NCBI GenBank assembly: GCA_029978905.1
Contig: JAPOIM010000043.1
Location: forward strand, 1 to 38,698
DNA length: 38,698 nucleotides
Origin: Planctomycetota bacterium
GTDB lineage: Bacteria > Planctomycetota > Planctomycetia > Pirellulales > UBA1268
Direction of reading: 5' to 3'
The number at the start of each line of letters is the position of its first letter. Positions within the stretch are counted from its first letter, which is position 1. A program made the position numbers and the translations under genes. This document shows positions 25,388 to 34,214 of the stretch, piece after piece. The notes under the pieces are model-generated. The model was not told the DNA's origin. It ran no database searches and saw nothing but the letters and a program-made list of their open reading frames with translations.

Positions 25388-28300
25388 TCATGGCCCGTCC
25401 ATGATGTAGGCGAGCAGGTCGCGGAGTTGGTCGTCGCTGAGGTTGCCGACCACGTTATCGGGCATGAGCGAGACGGGCGAGGCGTCGTAGGAGTCGATCT
25501 CCTCCGTGGAAAATCGGAGCGTCTGCCCTTCCGCCGTCCGCAACACCACGCCCCCTTCCGAACGGTCGATCAAGAGACCGCTCGCGACCTGGCCGTCCGT
25601 CGTGAGCACGCGGTACGTTGTGTACTCCTCACGGATCGCGGCCGAAGGGTCAGCCATCGCCAAGGAGAGGAAGCCAACGTTGGTCCGTTCGTAGCCCGTC
25701 AGGTCGGGGCCCACTTCCCCTCCCGCGCCGAAGAGCCGGTGGCACTTCCCGCAGTGCTCGGCAAACAGCTGGCTTCCCCGCGAAGGGTCGCCCCCTTCCG
25801 CAGCGAGCATTGTCAGCCGCTCCATCTGTGAGCGCTTCTCCTCGGGCGTGGCCCGCACAGCCCCCCAGATCCGCTGGATCGCGGCGGTGAGTTCTTGATC
25901 GCCATGCGCCTGCATCTGCACAAGCATGTCGGGCGTGACCACCTCCGCTGGGATCTCAAGCAGATCAATCTTTTCGATCAGGTTTTTTGTCCACTCGGGT
26001 CGGCTTGTGAGCACACGAATCGCGATCGGCCGCAGGCCAGTGCTTGAATCCATGCTCTGGTAGCCCGTCGCCACTCGGCTTCCGATGCTCGCGTCGTCGA
26101 AGCGGGCAAGCCCAACGAGCGCAGCCCGCCTGACCGCCAGCGACGCATCCCCAAGACAACCCAGCAGCACCGCCGCGCCCTCGGCCGCTTTGACCTCAGC
26201 AACCGCCTCAATCAGCTGCACGCGCTCACCCACGAGCTGACTGCCGTCTCTGATCATGGCCACGGCCTTGGTCGCGGCCTCTGCCTGTCCTTGACGCAAG
26301 CGAAACACGAGATCGGCAATCGGCGAGGCTGCGCGGGCCTCCGCCAACGAGGCCGCCAGAGCGCCGGGCAACTCGACCGCATCGCGGGCTGCAAGCCCTT
26401 CATCAAACCCTCGCACGATCACCGCACGCAGTTCCTCGCTGGGAGCCATCGCAAGTGCCGTCTCGGTGATCTCAAAGGCCCGCGCGTCCGCTTTCACCCC
26501 ACATCGCTTCGCCAGTCGCTCAAGCACGGTGCTCGTGAAGAGCTGCGACGCCCACAGCTCCGGCATGCTCGCGAGGCCATCGACGAGCATCCCCGCTGGA
26601 TCATCCGCGTGCGATTCGACAGCCCACCAGAGCAACAGGGGCAGATGGAGATCGGCACGGTCGTCACTCCGATCGGCCGCGGCCATTGCCAGGGCAATCC
26701 CCAATCCACAGTCTCCCGTGATCCGCTTCGCGGTCGAGGCGATCTGCGAGCGGACGCGGAGATCCGTCTCACGCTCCGCCAGTTCTGCCACCACCGCCAC
26801 GGCTTCCGAGTCGAGCAGGCCACCATCCCCCAGCAACCGCACCAGCCACCGCCGCAGGTCAGGATTTGCTGAGTGGGCGACAGCCTTCAGCAGGTCGGAG
26901 TCGGCAGCAAACGCCTCCCAGCCAGCAAGCCGAAAGACCACCCACAGGTCTTCCAGCCGCTCACTCTCTCCTCGCTGCAACCGGTCGCGGAGGGTGCGGC
27001 GCGTGGCCTCGGACCCACGTGCCGCGAGTTGCTCAACCGCGGCCCGCCGAAAGAAGCGACTTGGATGGTCGAGCGTCGCCAGAAGGGCTTCGTCGTCGAG
27101 GCGTCGCAGATCAAACTGCCGCCGTGAGAATCCCTCCTCTGCCTGCTCGCCCACGACCACAGGCTCCTCCGCCGGCCGTAGCCGGTAGATCCGTCCGCTC
27201 GTCTTGTGCCAGTTGTCGCGTGGATCGACATGGGTCAGGCGGGTGTCGTACCAGTCGGCGAAATAGAGGGCACCGTCGGGCCCAACGGTCACGTCGACCG
27301 GGCGAAACCAGCGGTCCTCCGTCTGGATGGGGTTCTCGAAGTCTTCGGTGCGGTAAGTCGATCCCTGCGGGATTTTCTGGGCCGCGATAACCACGCGTTG
27401 CAGCGGATTGACGGCCACAAACTGACCGCGATACCGCTCGGGCATCACCACATCGTCGTAGACCACCATCTCTTCAGTGAAGCGTCGACCGTCACCTTGG
27501 AAGGCCATGTGGTTGAAGAAGCCGAAGGCGTAGGGATTGGTCAGCGGCCCGTGCTTGCCCCAGTTCTTCACACCATAGGCGCCCTGCACGTAGTGCATGC
27601 CACGCGTCTCGCCCCAGTTGGTACCGGAGAAGATCTCGCCGGCGGCGTCCATCTCCAGCCCAAACGGATTGCCCCCACCTTCCGCGAAGATCTCAAAGCG
27701 ATGCTCCTCGGGGTGATACCGCCACACGCACTGCCCCTCGTAGGCCAGCGGCGGCTGGTCACCGAGAGCCGCAACCACCTTCGCTGTTGTGGTGCTCCCG
27801 TTGACTCCGTAGAGCCAGCCATCAGGACCAAACAGCAGGCTGTTGGCGACAGAGTGGGTGTCTTCCAAACCAAAACCAGAGAGGTGCACGACGGGATCAC
27901 CGTCTGGCACTGCATCCCCATCGGCGTCTGGATAGAAGAGGAGATAGGGCGGGTTCATCACCCATATGCCACCATGACCAACCGCCACGCTCGTGGCGAT
28001 GCTGAGGCCATCGATTGCCACCTGGTGTGCGTCATAGGTCCCATCGCCGTTGGTGTCGGTGAACACGCTCACCCGGTCGCGACCGGGCTCATGATGCGGC
28101 GGGGCGGCAGGCACACGATCAAACACGGCCCTCAGGTGCTGGTCATACCGCACCACTTTCAGCCCAGCGGGAAACGGATACTGCCGATACTCCACGACCC
28201 ACATCCGCCCCTGCTCATCAAAACTGATCTGCAGGGGCTGGGCGATTAGGGGTTCGCTCGCGATCAGATCGATCGCCAGATCCTCGGGCACCGTGAGCAC

Positions 28301-28501
28301 CTCGAGGGTGGCCTCAGGCGAACGCGGCTGGCTGCCGTCGCCAAGATCACCACGCCCGGGAAACTCGCGCATGATCCGGGCCACGTCCGCGTTCCCGGCC
28401 TGCGGCGGAGCCTCGTCAGCCCACGCCACGCAGCACGGCGAGCACACCAACACCGCGAGCCAGATCGACCTTCTGCCGCACATTCCCATGGCGCTCTCCA
28501 T
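25388..28501 (-). CDS. PVC-type membrane-bound dehydrogenase with HEAT repeats and C-terminal heme domain
   Basis: About 1,037 aa from the ATG at 28501 (a G-rich AGGGGG lies about seven bases upstream). ATG codons at 28489 (GGAG six bases upstream) and 28483 are alternatives. A short signal peptide ends about AWA-DE. The N-terminal part matches TIGR02604 (LTVPEDLAIDLIASEPLIAQP, MWVVEYRQYPFP, LLFGPDGWLYGVNG, FADWYDTRLTHVDPRDNW). A helical HEAT-like region (about 480-890) follows, for example RFFRRAAVEQLAARG and SLAVRRAALVGLARF. The C-terminus is a TIGR02603 heme-binding domain with CGKCH at 917-921, GPDLTGYERTN and SLMPDNVVGNLSDDQ. It is a likely periplasmic, heme-linked dehydrogenase; the substrate is unknown. 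It is last in the five-gene run and its stop lies three bases from the converging FGE-like gene. Confidence 0.92.
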   Translation of the reverse strand: MESAMGMCGRRSIWLAVLVCSPCCVAWADEAPPQAGNADVARIMREFPGRGDLGDGSQPRSPEATLEVLTVPEDLAIDLIASEPLIAQPLQISFDEQGRMWVVEYRQYPFPAGLKVVRYDQHLRAVFDRVPAAPPHHEPGRDRVSVFTDTNGDGTYDAHQVAIDGLSIATSVAVGHGGIWVMNPPYLLFYPDADGDAVPDGDPVVHLSGFGLEDTHSVANSLLFGPDGWLYGVNGSTTTAKVVAALGDQPPLAYEGQCVWRYHPEEHRFEIFAEGGGNPFGLEMDAAGEIFSGTNWGETRGMHYVQGAYGVKNWGKHGPLTNPYAFGFFNHMAFQGDGRRFTEEMVVYDDVVMPERYRGQFVAVNPLQRVVIAAQKIPQGSTYRTEDFENPIQTEDRWFRPVDVTVGPDGALYFADWYDTRLTHVDPRDNWHKTSGRIYRLRPAEEPVVVGEQAEEGFSRRQFDLRRLDDEALLATLDHPSRFFRRAAVEQLAARGSEATRRTLRDRLQRGESERLEDLWVVFRLAGWEAFAADSDLLKAVAHSANPDLRRWLVRLLGDGGLLDSEAVAVVAELAERETDLRVRSQIASTAKRITGDCGLGIALAMAAADRSDDRADLHLPLLLWWAVESHADDPAGMLVDGLASMPELWASQLFTSTVLERLAKRCGVKADARAFEITETALAMAPSEELRAVIVRGFDEGLAARDAVELPGALAASLAEARAASPIADLVFRLRQGQAEAATKAVAMIRDGSQLVGERVQLIEAVAEVKAAEGAAVLLGCLGDASLAVRRAALVGLARFDDASIGSRVATGYQSMDSSTGLRPIAIRVLTSRPEWTKNLIEKIDLLEIPAEVVTPDMLVQMQAHGDQELTAAIQRIWGAVRATPEEKRSQMERLTMLAAEGGDPSRGSQLFAEHCGKCHRLFGAGGEVGPDLTGYERTNVGFLSLAMADPSAAIREEYTTYRVLTTDGQVASGLLIDRSEGGVVLRTAEGQTLRFSTEEIDSYDASPVSLMPDNVVGNLSDDQLRDLLAYIMDGP

Positions 28502-28582
28502 CACCTCGCCCCCTACCGCAGCACACCCACCTTGACGGTAAGCCCCCATGATATCCGGCCGCCTACATGCGAGGGTGCATGC

Positions 28583-28601
28583 CACCGGGAGTGATCCCGT
28601 G
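28583..28601 (-). other. Small intercistronic hairpin
   Basis: In the 101-base gap between the WD40 gene and the dehydrogenase gene, a 7-bp stem with one bulge and a four-base loop (GGGA / TCCC core) can form two bases past the WD40 stop. There is no T-tract, so it is more likely a processing or stability element than a terminator, if functional. Confidence 0.25.
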
Positions 28602-28602
28602 A

Positions 28603-30279
28603 CTACGGCGCGGCCTGCCAGGTGACGGGCGCTCTTGATCCGTCCAGCGAGAGGAGCGTGATCGTGCCATCGAGGCATCCCACCGCAAGTAGCCGGCTGT
28701 CGCTCGATGCGGTCAGTGTGGCGATGCGGCTCTCCACCGTGGCAACTTCTTGGAGGAGTTTTCCGTCGGCCACAGCATGCAGCCGCACGCTTCCAGCTCC
28801 TTCTGCCACCGCGAGGCGGCCATCGCTCAACAGGCAAAGCCCTTCGACGCCACCCTGCCCCCCGACGATGGTGCGAAGTTCCTTACCATTCTCCGCGCGC
28901 CAGATCCGAACAGCGCCATCAGCACCCCCGGTTGCCACGGTTTCCTCGTCGATCCAACAGGCAACCGTCACCGGTTCGCTATGCCCGTTGAAAGTCGTCA
29001 GGAGTTTTCCGGACGGAATGTCGACAACCTTCGCCGTCGAATCACGGCTGACCGACACGATCTTCTTACCGCTGGGCGAAAAAGCGACGGCCTGCACCCA
29101 GTCGGCATGATCGCTGCGCTCTGCGAGCTGCTCGCCCGTCGCGACGTCGTAGAGCCGCAGGGTCATATCGGCGCCCGCAGCAGCCAGCCGACTGCCATCC
29201 GCGGAGAAGGCCACGGAAAGAAAACCGTCGTCGCCGAGCCCTAGGCTGCGCCGTGCGGTGATCCCACTGCCGCTCTCCGCCGACGAGGGCACCTCAAGCA
29301 ACGACACTTCGCCGATCACGCCGGGAGTGCCCGCCGCCACGGCCACACGCTGTCCGTCCACGGAGAAGGCGAGGCCGTGCACGCGTTCGGTAAAGTCGTC
29401 GATACGGGTGGCAAGATTGGCCACCATCCTCGCCTCGCCTCCGTCCTCCGCGTCCGTCCTCACGCTCCACGACAACACCTCGTGGTACCCGGCAGAGAGG
29501 AGACGCGTGCCGCTCGCATCAAACGCCAGAGCCGACACCGGGAGGGCCGCTGCGTAGTGCGCCGGCGGCGATGGCTGCGTGGGGCGAGGCATGATCCGCA
29601 CGAGGGCCGCCGTTGCGTCTGCCCCCGCATCGAGCCTCGCCCCCAGGGCCACCCACCGCTGAATCACGTCGACCTCCGCTGGGGAGAGCGGCTCACCATC
29701 CTGGGGCATCGAGCCATTGGCCACCGCCTCACACAAAAGCGACGCCGGGTCGCCCGCGGTCACCGCAGGTCCATTCGCCCCTTGTGAAAACAGTCCGGCA
29801 TAGTTGGTGAGCACATGCCCACCCCCCGGCTCCCGCGACGAGTGGCAGGCGACACATCGGGCCCGCAGCAACGGCGCGATCTCGTCCGTAAACGACACCC
29901 ACTTCCCCCCCGCACGCAGCACGTGTTCGATCTCGGCAGCGCGAGCCGCGAGCGTTTCCGCCTGCGTGGTGGCCTGCTCTTGGTTTGCCTTCTCCTTCGC
30001 CGCAATCGTCGCTGCTTCGGCGTCGAGTTCCCGGAGCAGTTCCTGCCGTCGCCGCTCAAGTTCGCTCGCTTCTCGTCGAATCGCCGCGGCCGCCTCGGCG
30101 GTAGCCTGTTGCTGTGTTTCAATCTCGACTCGCTCGGCGTCGAGCCGACGCACGGCGTCTGGCAGCTGCGGCAGTGCAGTCGGGTCGGCGACGGCGAAAA
30201 GGCCGTCGCCCGCAACGCCTGCAACGAGGATCACGAGTCGCACAAGCAGTTTGGAGAGAACGTGGGTTTTGTGCGTCAT
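28603..30279 (-). CDS. Coiled-coil / cytochrome c / WD40 protein
   Basis: About 558 aa from the ATG at 30279, whose first 31 residues form a good signal peptide (cleavage about AVA-DP). In-frame ATG 30321 and TTG 30369 are alternatives; the latter would overlap the upstream stop by eight bases. Order: a long coiled coil rich in Glu, Ala, Arg and Gln (about 43-122); a PSCyt1-like cytochrome c domain with CVACH at 142-146, the N-G-S-M-P-Q-D-G-E axial-Met loop at about 188-196, and SPAEVDVIQRWVALGA; then about seven WD40 blades (about 246-555), for example VQAVAFSPSGKKIVSVSRD and VACWIDEETVATGGADGAVRIW. The propeller is probably a protein-binding scaffold within an extracytoplasmic electron-transfer complex. 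Confidence 0.88.
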   Translation of the reverse strand: MTHKTHVLSKLLVRLVILVAGVAGDGLFAVADPTALPQLPDAVRRLDAERVEIETQQQATAEAAAAIRREASELERRRQELLRELDAEAATIAAKEKANQEQATTQAETLAARAAEIEHVLRAGGKWVSFTDEIAPLLRARCVACHSSREPGGGHVLTNYAGLFSQGANGPAVTAGDPASLLCEAVANGSMPQDGEPLSPAEVDVIQRWVALGARLDAGADATAALVRIMPRPTQPSPPAHYAAALPVSALAFDASGTRLLSAGYHEVLSWSVRTDAEDGGEARMVANLATRIDDFTERVHGLAFSVDGQRVAVAAGTPGVIGEVSLLEVPSSAESGSGITARRSLGLGDDGFLSVAFSADGSRLAAAGADMTLRLYDVATGEQLAERSDHADWVQAVAFSPSGKKIVSVSRDSTAKVVDIPSGKLLTTFNGHSEPVTVACWIDEETVATGGADGAVRIWRAENGKELRTIVGGQGGVEGLCLLSDGRLAVAEGAGSVRLHAVADGKLLQEVATVESRIATLTASSDSRLLAVGCLDGTITLLSLDGSRAPVTWQAAP

Positions 30280-30361
30280 GTCGCCCGTCGTCACCTGATC
30301 CGTGTTTCGATTACCTGCCATCTCGCCAGCCCGACTGCCATGCGGTTCGCAGCCACGCCGC

Positions 30362-31756
30362 TCAGGCAATCACATCTGTCACCGGCTTGCCGGCGATCGA
30401 GAGGGGACGGCCCGTGAGGTCATGCACTTCGGTCGTCGGGTCAATCCCCATCAGCATGTAGAGCGTGGCAGCGAGATCCTCCGGTCGCACCGGATGTTTG
30501 GCAGGAAACATGCCCTGGGCATCACTCGCCCCATGCACGTATCCACGTTTCACACCTCCGCCCGCCAAAAGCGCCGTGTAACACTGCGGCCAATGATCTC
30601 GGCTCGCGCTGTCATTGATCTTCGGCGTGCGGCCAAACTCGCCGACCCAAAGCACGAGCGTGTCGTCAATCAGGCCGCGCTCTTCAAGATCATCAAGCAA
30701 GACGGAGAGCGTCTGATCGGTCAGTGGATGGTGGTACTTATCAACAATCTCATACATGCGGGTGTTGTTAAACCCGTGTGTGTCCCAACCACCGGTGTCG
30801 ATCTTTTGTCCACCGATGGAACGGGAGAAGTAGACCGTCGTAAACGTCACACCTGCTTCCACGAGGCGCCGAGCAAGCAAGCAGCTCTGTCCATAGCTCG
30901 TTGGTCCGTAGCGATCCCGCACCTCCTGCGGCTCCGACTCCAGATCAAATGCCGCCTTCACGGCAGGGCTTGTGAGCATGCCGATCGCTTTGTCGTACGA
31001 CGCGTCGAAGCCGCCGACTTCCGCAGACTGCTCAAGCAGGCCTGCCTGCTGATCGACCATCCGCAGCAATTCGCGGCGCCGCTGCATCCGGTCGAGCTCG
31101 AGGTCGGCCGGGAGGGCCAACTGCGGCAGGTGAAAGCCTTTCTCGGCTGGATCTTCGGAGAAGAAAAAAGGGTCGTGCCGCTTGCCGAGGAAACTCGCGT
31201 GCTGCCCCGGGGTGATCGAGCCATCGGCGATCGTGTGGGGATACGACACAAACGTCGGCATCTCCCCCTGGTTTGGCCTGAGCTTGTCGACCACCGAGCC
31301 GTAGGCCGGCCACAGATCAAGCGAGTCTCGCAGCCGCTGGTCGTCGCTGGGTGGTGCGTGCCCCGTGAGGGCGTAGTAGCCCGCGGAGTTATGGTTCTTC
31401 ATCGTGTGGGTCATGCTGTGAATCAGCGTGACCCGGTCCATCCGCTTGGCCATCTCCGGGAAGTGCTCGGAAACCGGGAGACCAGGCACGACACTCGGGA
31501 TCGCCGCCAGCGGCCCCCGGATTTCTGCCGGAGCGCTTGGCTTCAGGTCGAATGTGTCGAGATGGCTCGGCCCACCCCACTGAAAGAGAAAGATCACCCG
31601 CTTGGCCCGCACCGGGAGCGCAACGCCTGTCGAAACCGCCCCCCGCGCACCCGGCAGCTGCAAGCCGAGCAGGCCAGCAGCTCCCGCGGTCAGCAACGAG
31701 CGACGGCCGAGCCTCGCGTGCTGAAGGCTTGGGCAGCTGTGGTGCGTGGTGGCCAT
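30362..31756 (-). CDS. DUF1501 protein, Tat-exported (second copy)
   Basis: 464 aa from the ATG at 31756, which begins just before a Tat-type signal (GRRSLLTAGAAGLLGLQLPG, Arg18-Arg19). An upstream in-frame ATG at 31900 lies within the previous gene and is rejected. DUF1501 landmarks are FLFQWGGPSHLDTFDLKP, SMTHTMKNHNSAGYYALTG, DTGGWDTHGFNN, WVGEFGRTPKIND, RDHWPQCYTALLAGGGVKRG and the C-terminal TGRPLSIAGKPV. It is the canonical short form of the family. It follows the DUF1549/DUF1553 gene by 52 bases. No clear Shine-Dalgarno sequence is present, so it may depend on coupling with the gene upstream. Confidence 0.93.
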   Translation of the reverse strand: MATTHHSCPSLQHARLGRRSLLTAGAAGLLGLQLPGARGAVSTGVALPVRAKRVIFLFQWGGPSHLDTFDLKPSAPAEIRGPLAAIPSVVPGLPVSEHFPEMAKRMDRVTLIHSMTHTMKNHNSAGYYALTGHAPPSDDQRLRDSLDLWPAYGSVVDKLRPNQGEMPTFVSYPHTIADGSITPGQHASFLGKRHDPFFFSEDPAEKGFHLPQLALPADLELDRMQRRRELLRMVDQQAGLLEQSAEVGGFDASYDKAIGMLTSPAVKAAFDLESEPQEVRDRYGPTSYGQSCLLARRLVEAGVTFTTVYFSRSIGGQKIDTGGWDTHGFNNTRMYEIVDKYHHPLTDQTLSVLLDDLEERGLIDDTLVLWVGEFGRTPKINDSASRDHWPQCYTALLAGGGVKRGYVHGASDAQGMFPAKHPVRPEDLAATLYMLMGIDPTTEVHDLTGRPLSIAGKPVTDVIA

Positions 31757-31808
31757 GGAAGGTCTCGTGAGGTGTGAGGTGACAGGGCTGCGAGGAAGGC
31801 CAAAGGCC

Positions 31809-34130
31809 TCAGTTGCGAAACAAAAGTTCCTTCGCGTTGACCAGTGCCCAGGCGAGGTCTTCGGCGGCTTCGCGTGGCGTGGGAGCGGTTTCAAACGCAA
31901 CCACGGCGGCCGCTTTCTCTTCGGCCGTCGGCGGTCGCACTAAGGCCGTCCAGAACAGTTCTTCAACAATCTCCTCCGCCGAGCGATCGGCAGCGAGGAG
32001 TTGGGCTAACCGATTCGATTGACTCCCAAGCCGCGCATGCAGCCCAGGGCCACCCACGAGCGTGAGAGCTTGAGAGAGCGTTGGTTCGTTACTCCGCTCG
32101 CATTCGCACGCGAGCAAGCGTTCCGGCTTGCCAAAGAGCCTGAGAAACTGATCGCCGTCAGCGGTCTTCCGTCGCACCCGCTCGACGCCGGCCACTTCAC
32201 CAGCACGGGTCCCTTCGCCATAGCCTTCGAACTGGGCATTCGCCCCGAGCACGGCAACCTGGGCGTCAAGAATCCGCTCAGCTGAACGTCGGCGAACCAC
32301 GGCACGAGCATAGAGCTGCTCGTTCGCCGCCAGTGGCCCTGGGTCGGGGTGGCGCGACGAGAGCCCATACGTCTGCGACGTACAGATCAGCCGCACGAGG
32401 CCACGCACATCGTGTCCGGACGCAATAAAAAGATCGGTCAGGTCCTCGAGCAACTGCGGGTGGGATGCAGGGTTCGTGTCGCGGAGGTCGTCGACCGGCT
32501 CAACGAGGCCACGGCCCATGCAGTGGAACCAGATGCGGTTCACCTGCGATCGGGCAAAGCGACGGTTGTCTGGCGAGGTCATCCAGGCTGCGAGAGCCTC
32601 AAGCCGATCCCCTTCGGGATACCCGGCCTCCCCAAGCAGCCGTGGCGTCGCGGGACCACCCGTGCGTGGATTGATCCGTTCCTGGAAATCTTTGAGCTGC
32701 ACAATCTGCTCACCGACAAACTCATGCTTGTCGAGATCGTCTTTCCGCTCGTTCTTCACGATCTCATAGTCGATCCCGGTGAAGACCGCAGACCAGTCGT
32801 GATATTCATCCTGAAGCCAGTGATCGAAGGGATGGTTGTGGCATTTCGCGCAGCCGATGCGAGCCCCAAGAAACACCTGCGCCACGGTCTCTCCCCGGAT
32901 GATTGGCTCGCGATGGGCCCGCCAGAAGTTCGCCGGCGGCACGTCATACGTGCTGCCACGAGCGGCCACGATCTCCCGCACAAACACGTCAAGCGGCTTT
33001 CCTTCTGCGAAGCTCTGTCGCATCCACGCGTGAAAAACTTCCACCCCTTTCGCATCGAGCGTTTTCTCTTCCACGCGTAGGAGATCGCTCCAAATCCCCG
33101 CCCAAACCTCCGCCCACTCCGGCCGTGCGAGCACCTGATCGATGAGGCGCTGTCGCTTGTCTGGAGCGGTGTCGGCGACGAAGGCCTTTGCCTCTTCAGC
33201 CGTGGGCAACACACCAAGCAGATCGAGAAACACCCGCCTCAAAAACACGGCGTCTTCTGCAGGCGGTGCAGGCTCAACCCCAACTTGCCGCAGCCGGGCA
33301 AACACCGCTTCATCAATCAGATTGGCGGGCGGCGGCCCATTCCAGGATGAGGTGGCGTCGGATCGAGGCGGCACCACCGCCGCCCTCGCGACGGCCTGCC
33401 CACGGAGATACCTGACCGTCACCGTGGTCAGCGACGGACGATCAAACGCCACGACGCCCTCGCGGCTGACTTCGATCAATGGGTCGGACGGCTCGTAGAC
33501 CGCCATGCGGGTCACATCCGCTGTGGCACCATCGGTGAACTCGGCCGTGACCTTGAGCGGCACCTGAGCAGTCTCGCCTTCCACCACCGCGTCAGGAGGA
33601 TCGATCACGAGCCGAGCGACCTGCGGGGCCGCGTCCTGCGGTCCAGTGGCCGCCTCCCGAATCCATCGCTCGAGCACCGCCCACTCGGGATCATCGCGTC
33701 CGAAACGCCGCCCTCCTCCATGAGGCACTTCGGCGGTGGCCTTCAGCAGGATCAGGCTGCGAGCAGGCTCGATCCGATTGAGACGGCGGCCATCGGCGGA
33801 GGTCACCAACTCCTCCCAATCGGCCACGGGATCCTGGCCTCGCAGGGACAGAAAGAAGCCGCCTTTGCCGTTGAGGTTGCCGTGGCAGGTGCCAGCATTG
33901 CAGCCCGCTTTGGAGAGCACCGCCATCACGTCGCGGTCGAAGGAAACCGCTTCGACAGCATGCTCCGCCGCCGCATCCGCCCATACGGTTCGTGGCCAGA
34001 GCAGCCCGCCCCCCACGCACACCAGGGCACCCAACCAGGCAGCGACCACAGTCCGCAGGAACTGGGCCCGTCTGGTGAAAGTCGAGTCTTGGGACGGCAT
34101 CACGCGCGGCAACTCCTCGAAGCGATCCAT
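31809..34130 (-). CDS. DUF1549/DUF1553 protein with CX4CH heme motif and Ig-like domain
   Basis: About 773 aa from the ATG at 34130 (GGTGGA about six bases upstream). ATG 34100, with GAGGAG 12 bases upstream, is an alternative; the long N-terminal frame to 34199 is not favoured. A signal anchor or peptide ends about VWA-DA. An N-terminal cytochrome-like domain has CNAGTCH at 77-83, a CX4CH rather than CX2CH motif, followed by GNLNGKGGFFLSLRGQDP. A Big-2-like Ig domain (about 172-255, with LVIDPPDAVVEGETAQVPL) follows, then DUF1549 (about 268-480) with CAKCH at 427-431 and NHPFDHW, then DUF1553 (about 530-770) with NRIWFHCMGRGLVEPVDD. It is second in the five-gene run, 84 bases after the first DUF1501 gene. 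Confidence 0.92.
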   Translation of the reverse strand: MDRFEELPRVMPSQDSTFTRRAQFLRTVVAAWLGALVCVGGGLLWPRTVWADAAAEHAVEAVSFDRDVMAVLSKAGCNAGTCHGNLNGKGGFFLSLRGQDPVADWEELVTSADGRRLNRIEPARSLILLKATAEVPHGGGRRFGRDDPEWAVLERWIREAATGPQDAAPQVARLVIDPPDAVVEGETAQVPLKVTAEFTDGATADVTRMAVYEPSDPLIEVSREGVVAFDRPSLTTVTVRYLRGQAVARAAVVPPRSDATSSWNGPPPANLIDEAVFARLRQVGVEPAPPAEDAVFLRRVFLDLLGVLPTAEEAKAFVADTAPDKRQRLIDQVLARPEWAEVWAGIWSDLLRVEEKTLDAKGVEVFHAWMRQSFAEGKPLDVFVREIVAARGSTYDVPPANFWRAHREPIIRGETVAQVFLGARIGCAKCHNHPFDHWLQDEYHDWSAVFTGIDYEIVKNERKDDLDKHEFVGEQIVQLKDFQERINPRTGGPATPRLLGEAGYPEGDRLEALAAWMTSPDNRRFARSQVNRIWFHCMGRGLVEPVDDLRDTNPASHPQLLEDLTDLFIASGHDVRGLVRLICTSQTYGLSSRHPDPGPLAANEQLYARAVVRRRSAERILDAQVAVLGANAQFEGYGEGTRAGEVAGVERVRRKTADGDQFLRLFGKPERLLACECERSNEPTLSQALTLVGGPGLHARLGSQSNRLAQLLAADRSAEEIVEELFWTALVRPPTAEEKAAAVVAFETAPTPREAAEDLAWALVNAKELLFRN

Positions 34131-34214
34131 GGGAATCCACCCCCACGGCAATCCCCTCAAGGATACCTCACGAGCCCCCCGCACACCCACCTTTGGCACG
34201 CAGGCTGATGCATC

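Noticed and set aside
30302-31777. 491-codon + strand frame opposite a DUF1501 gene
   Set aside because: It is antisense to GEFGRTP and other DUF1501 motifs; no domain is seen.
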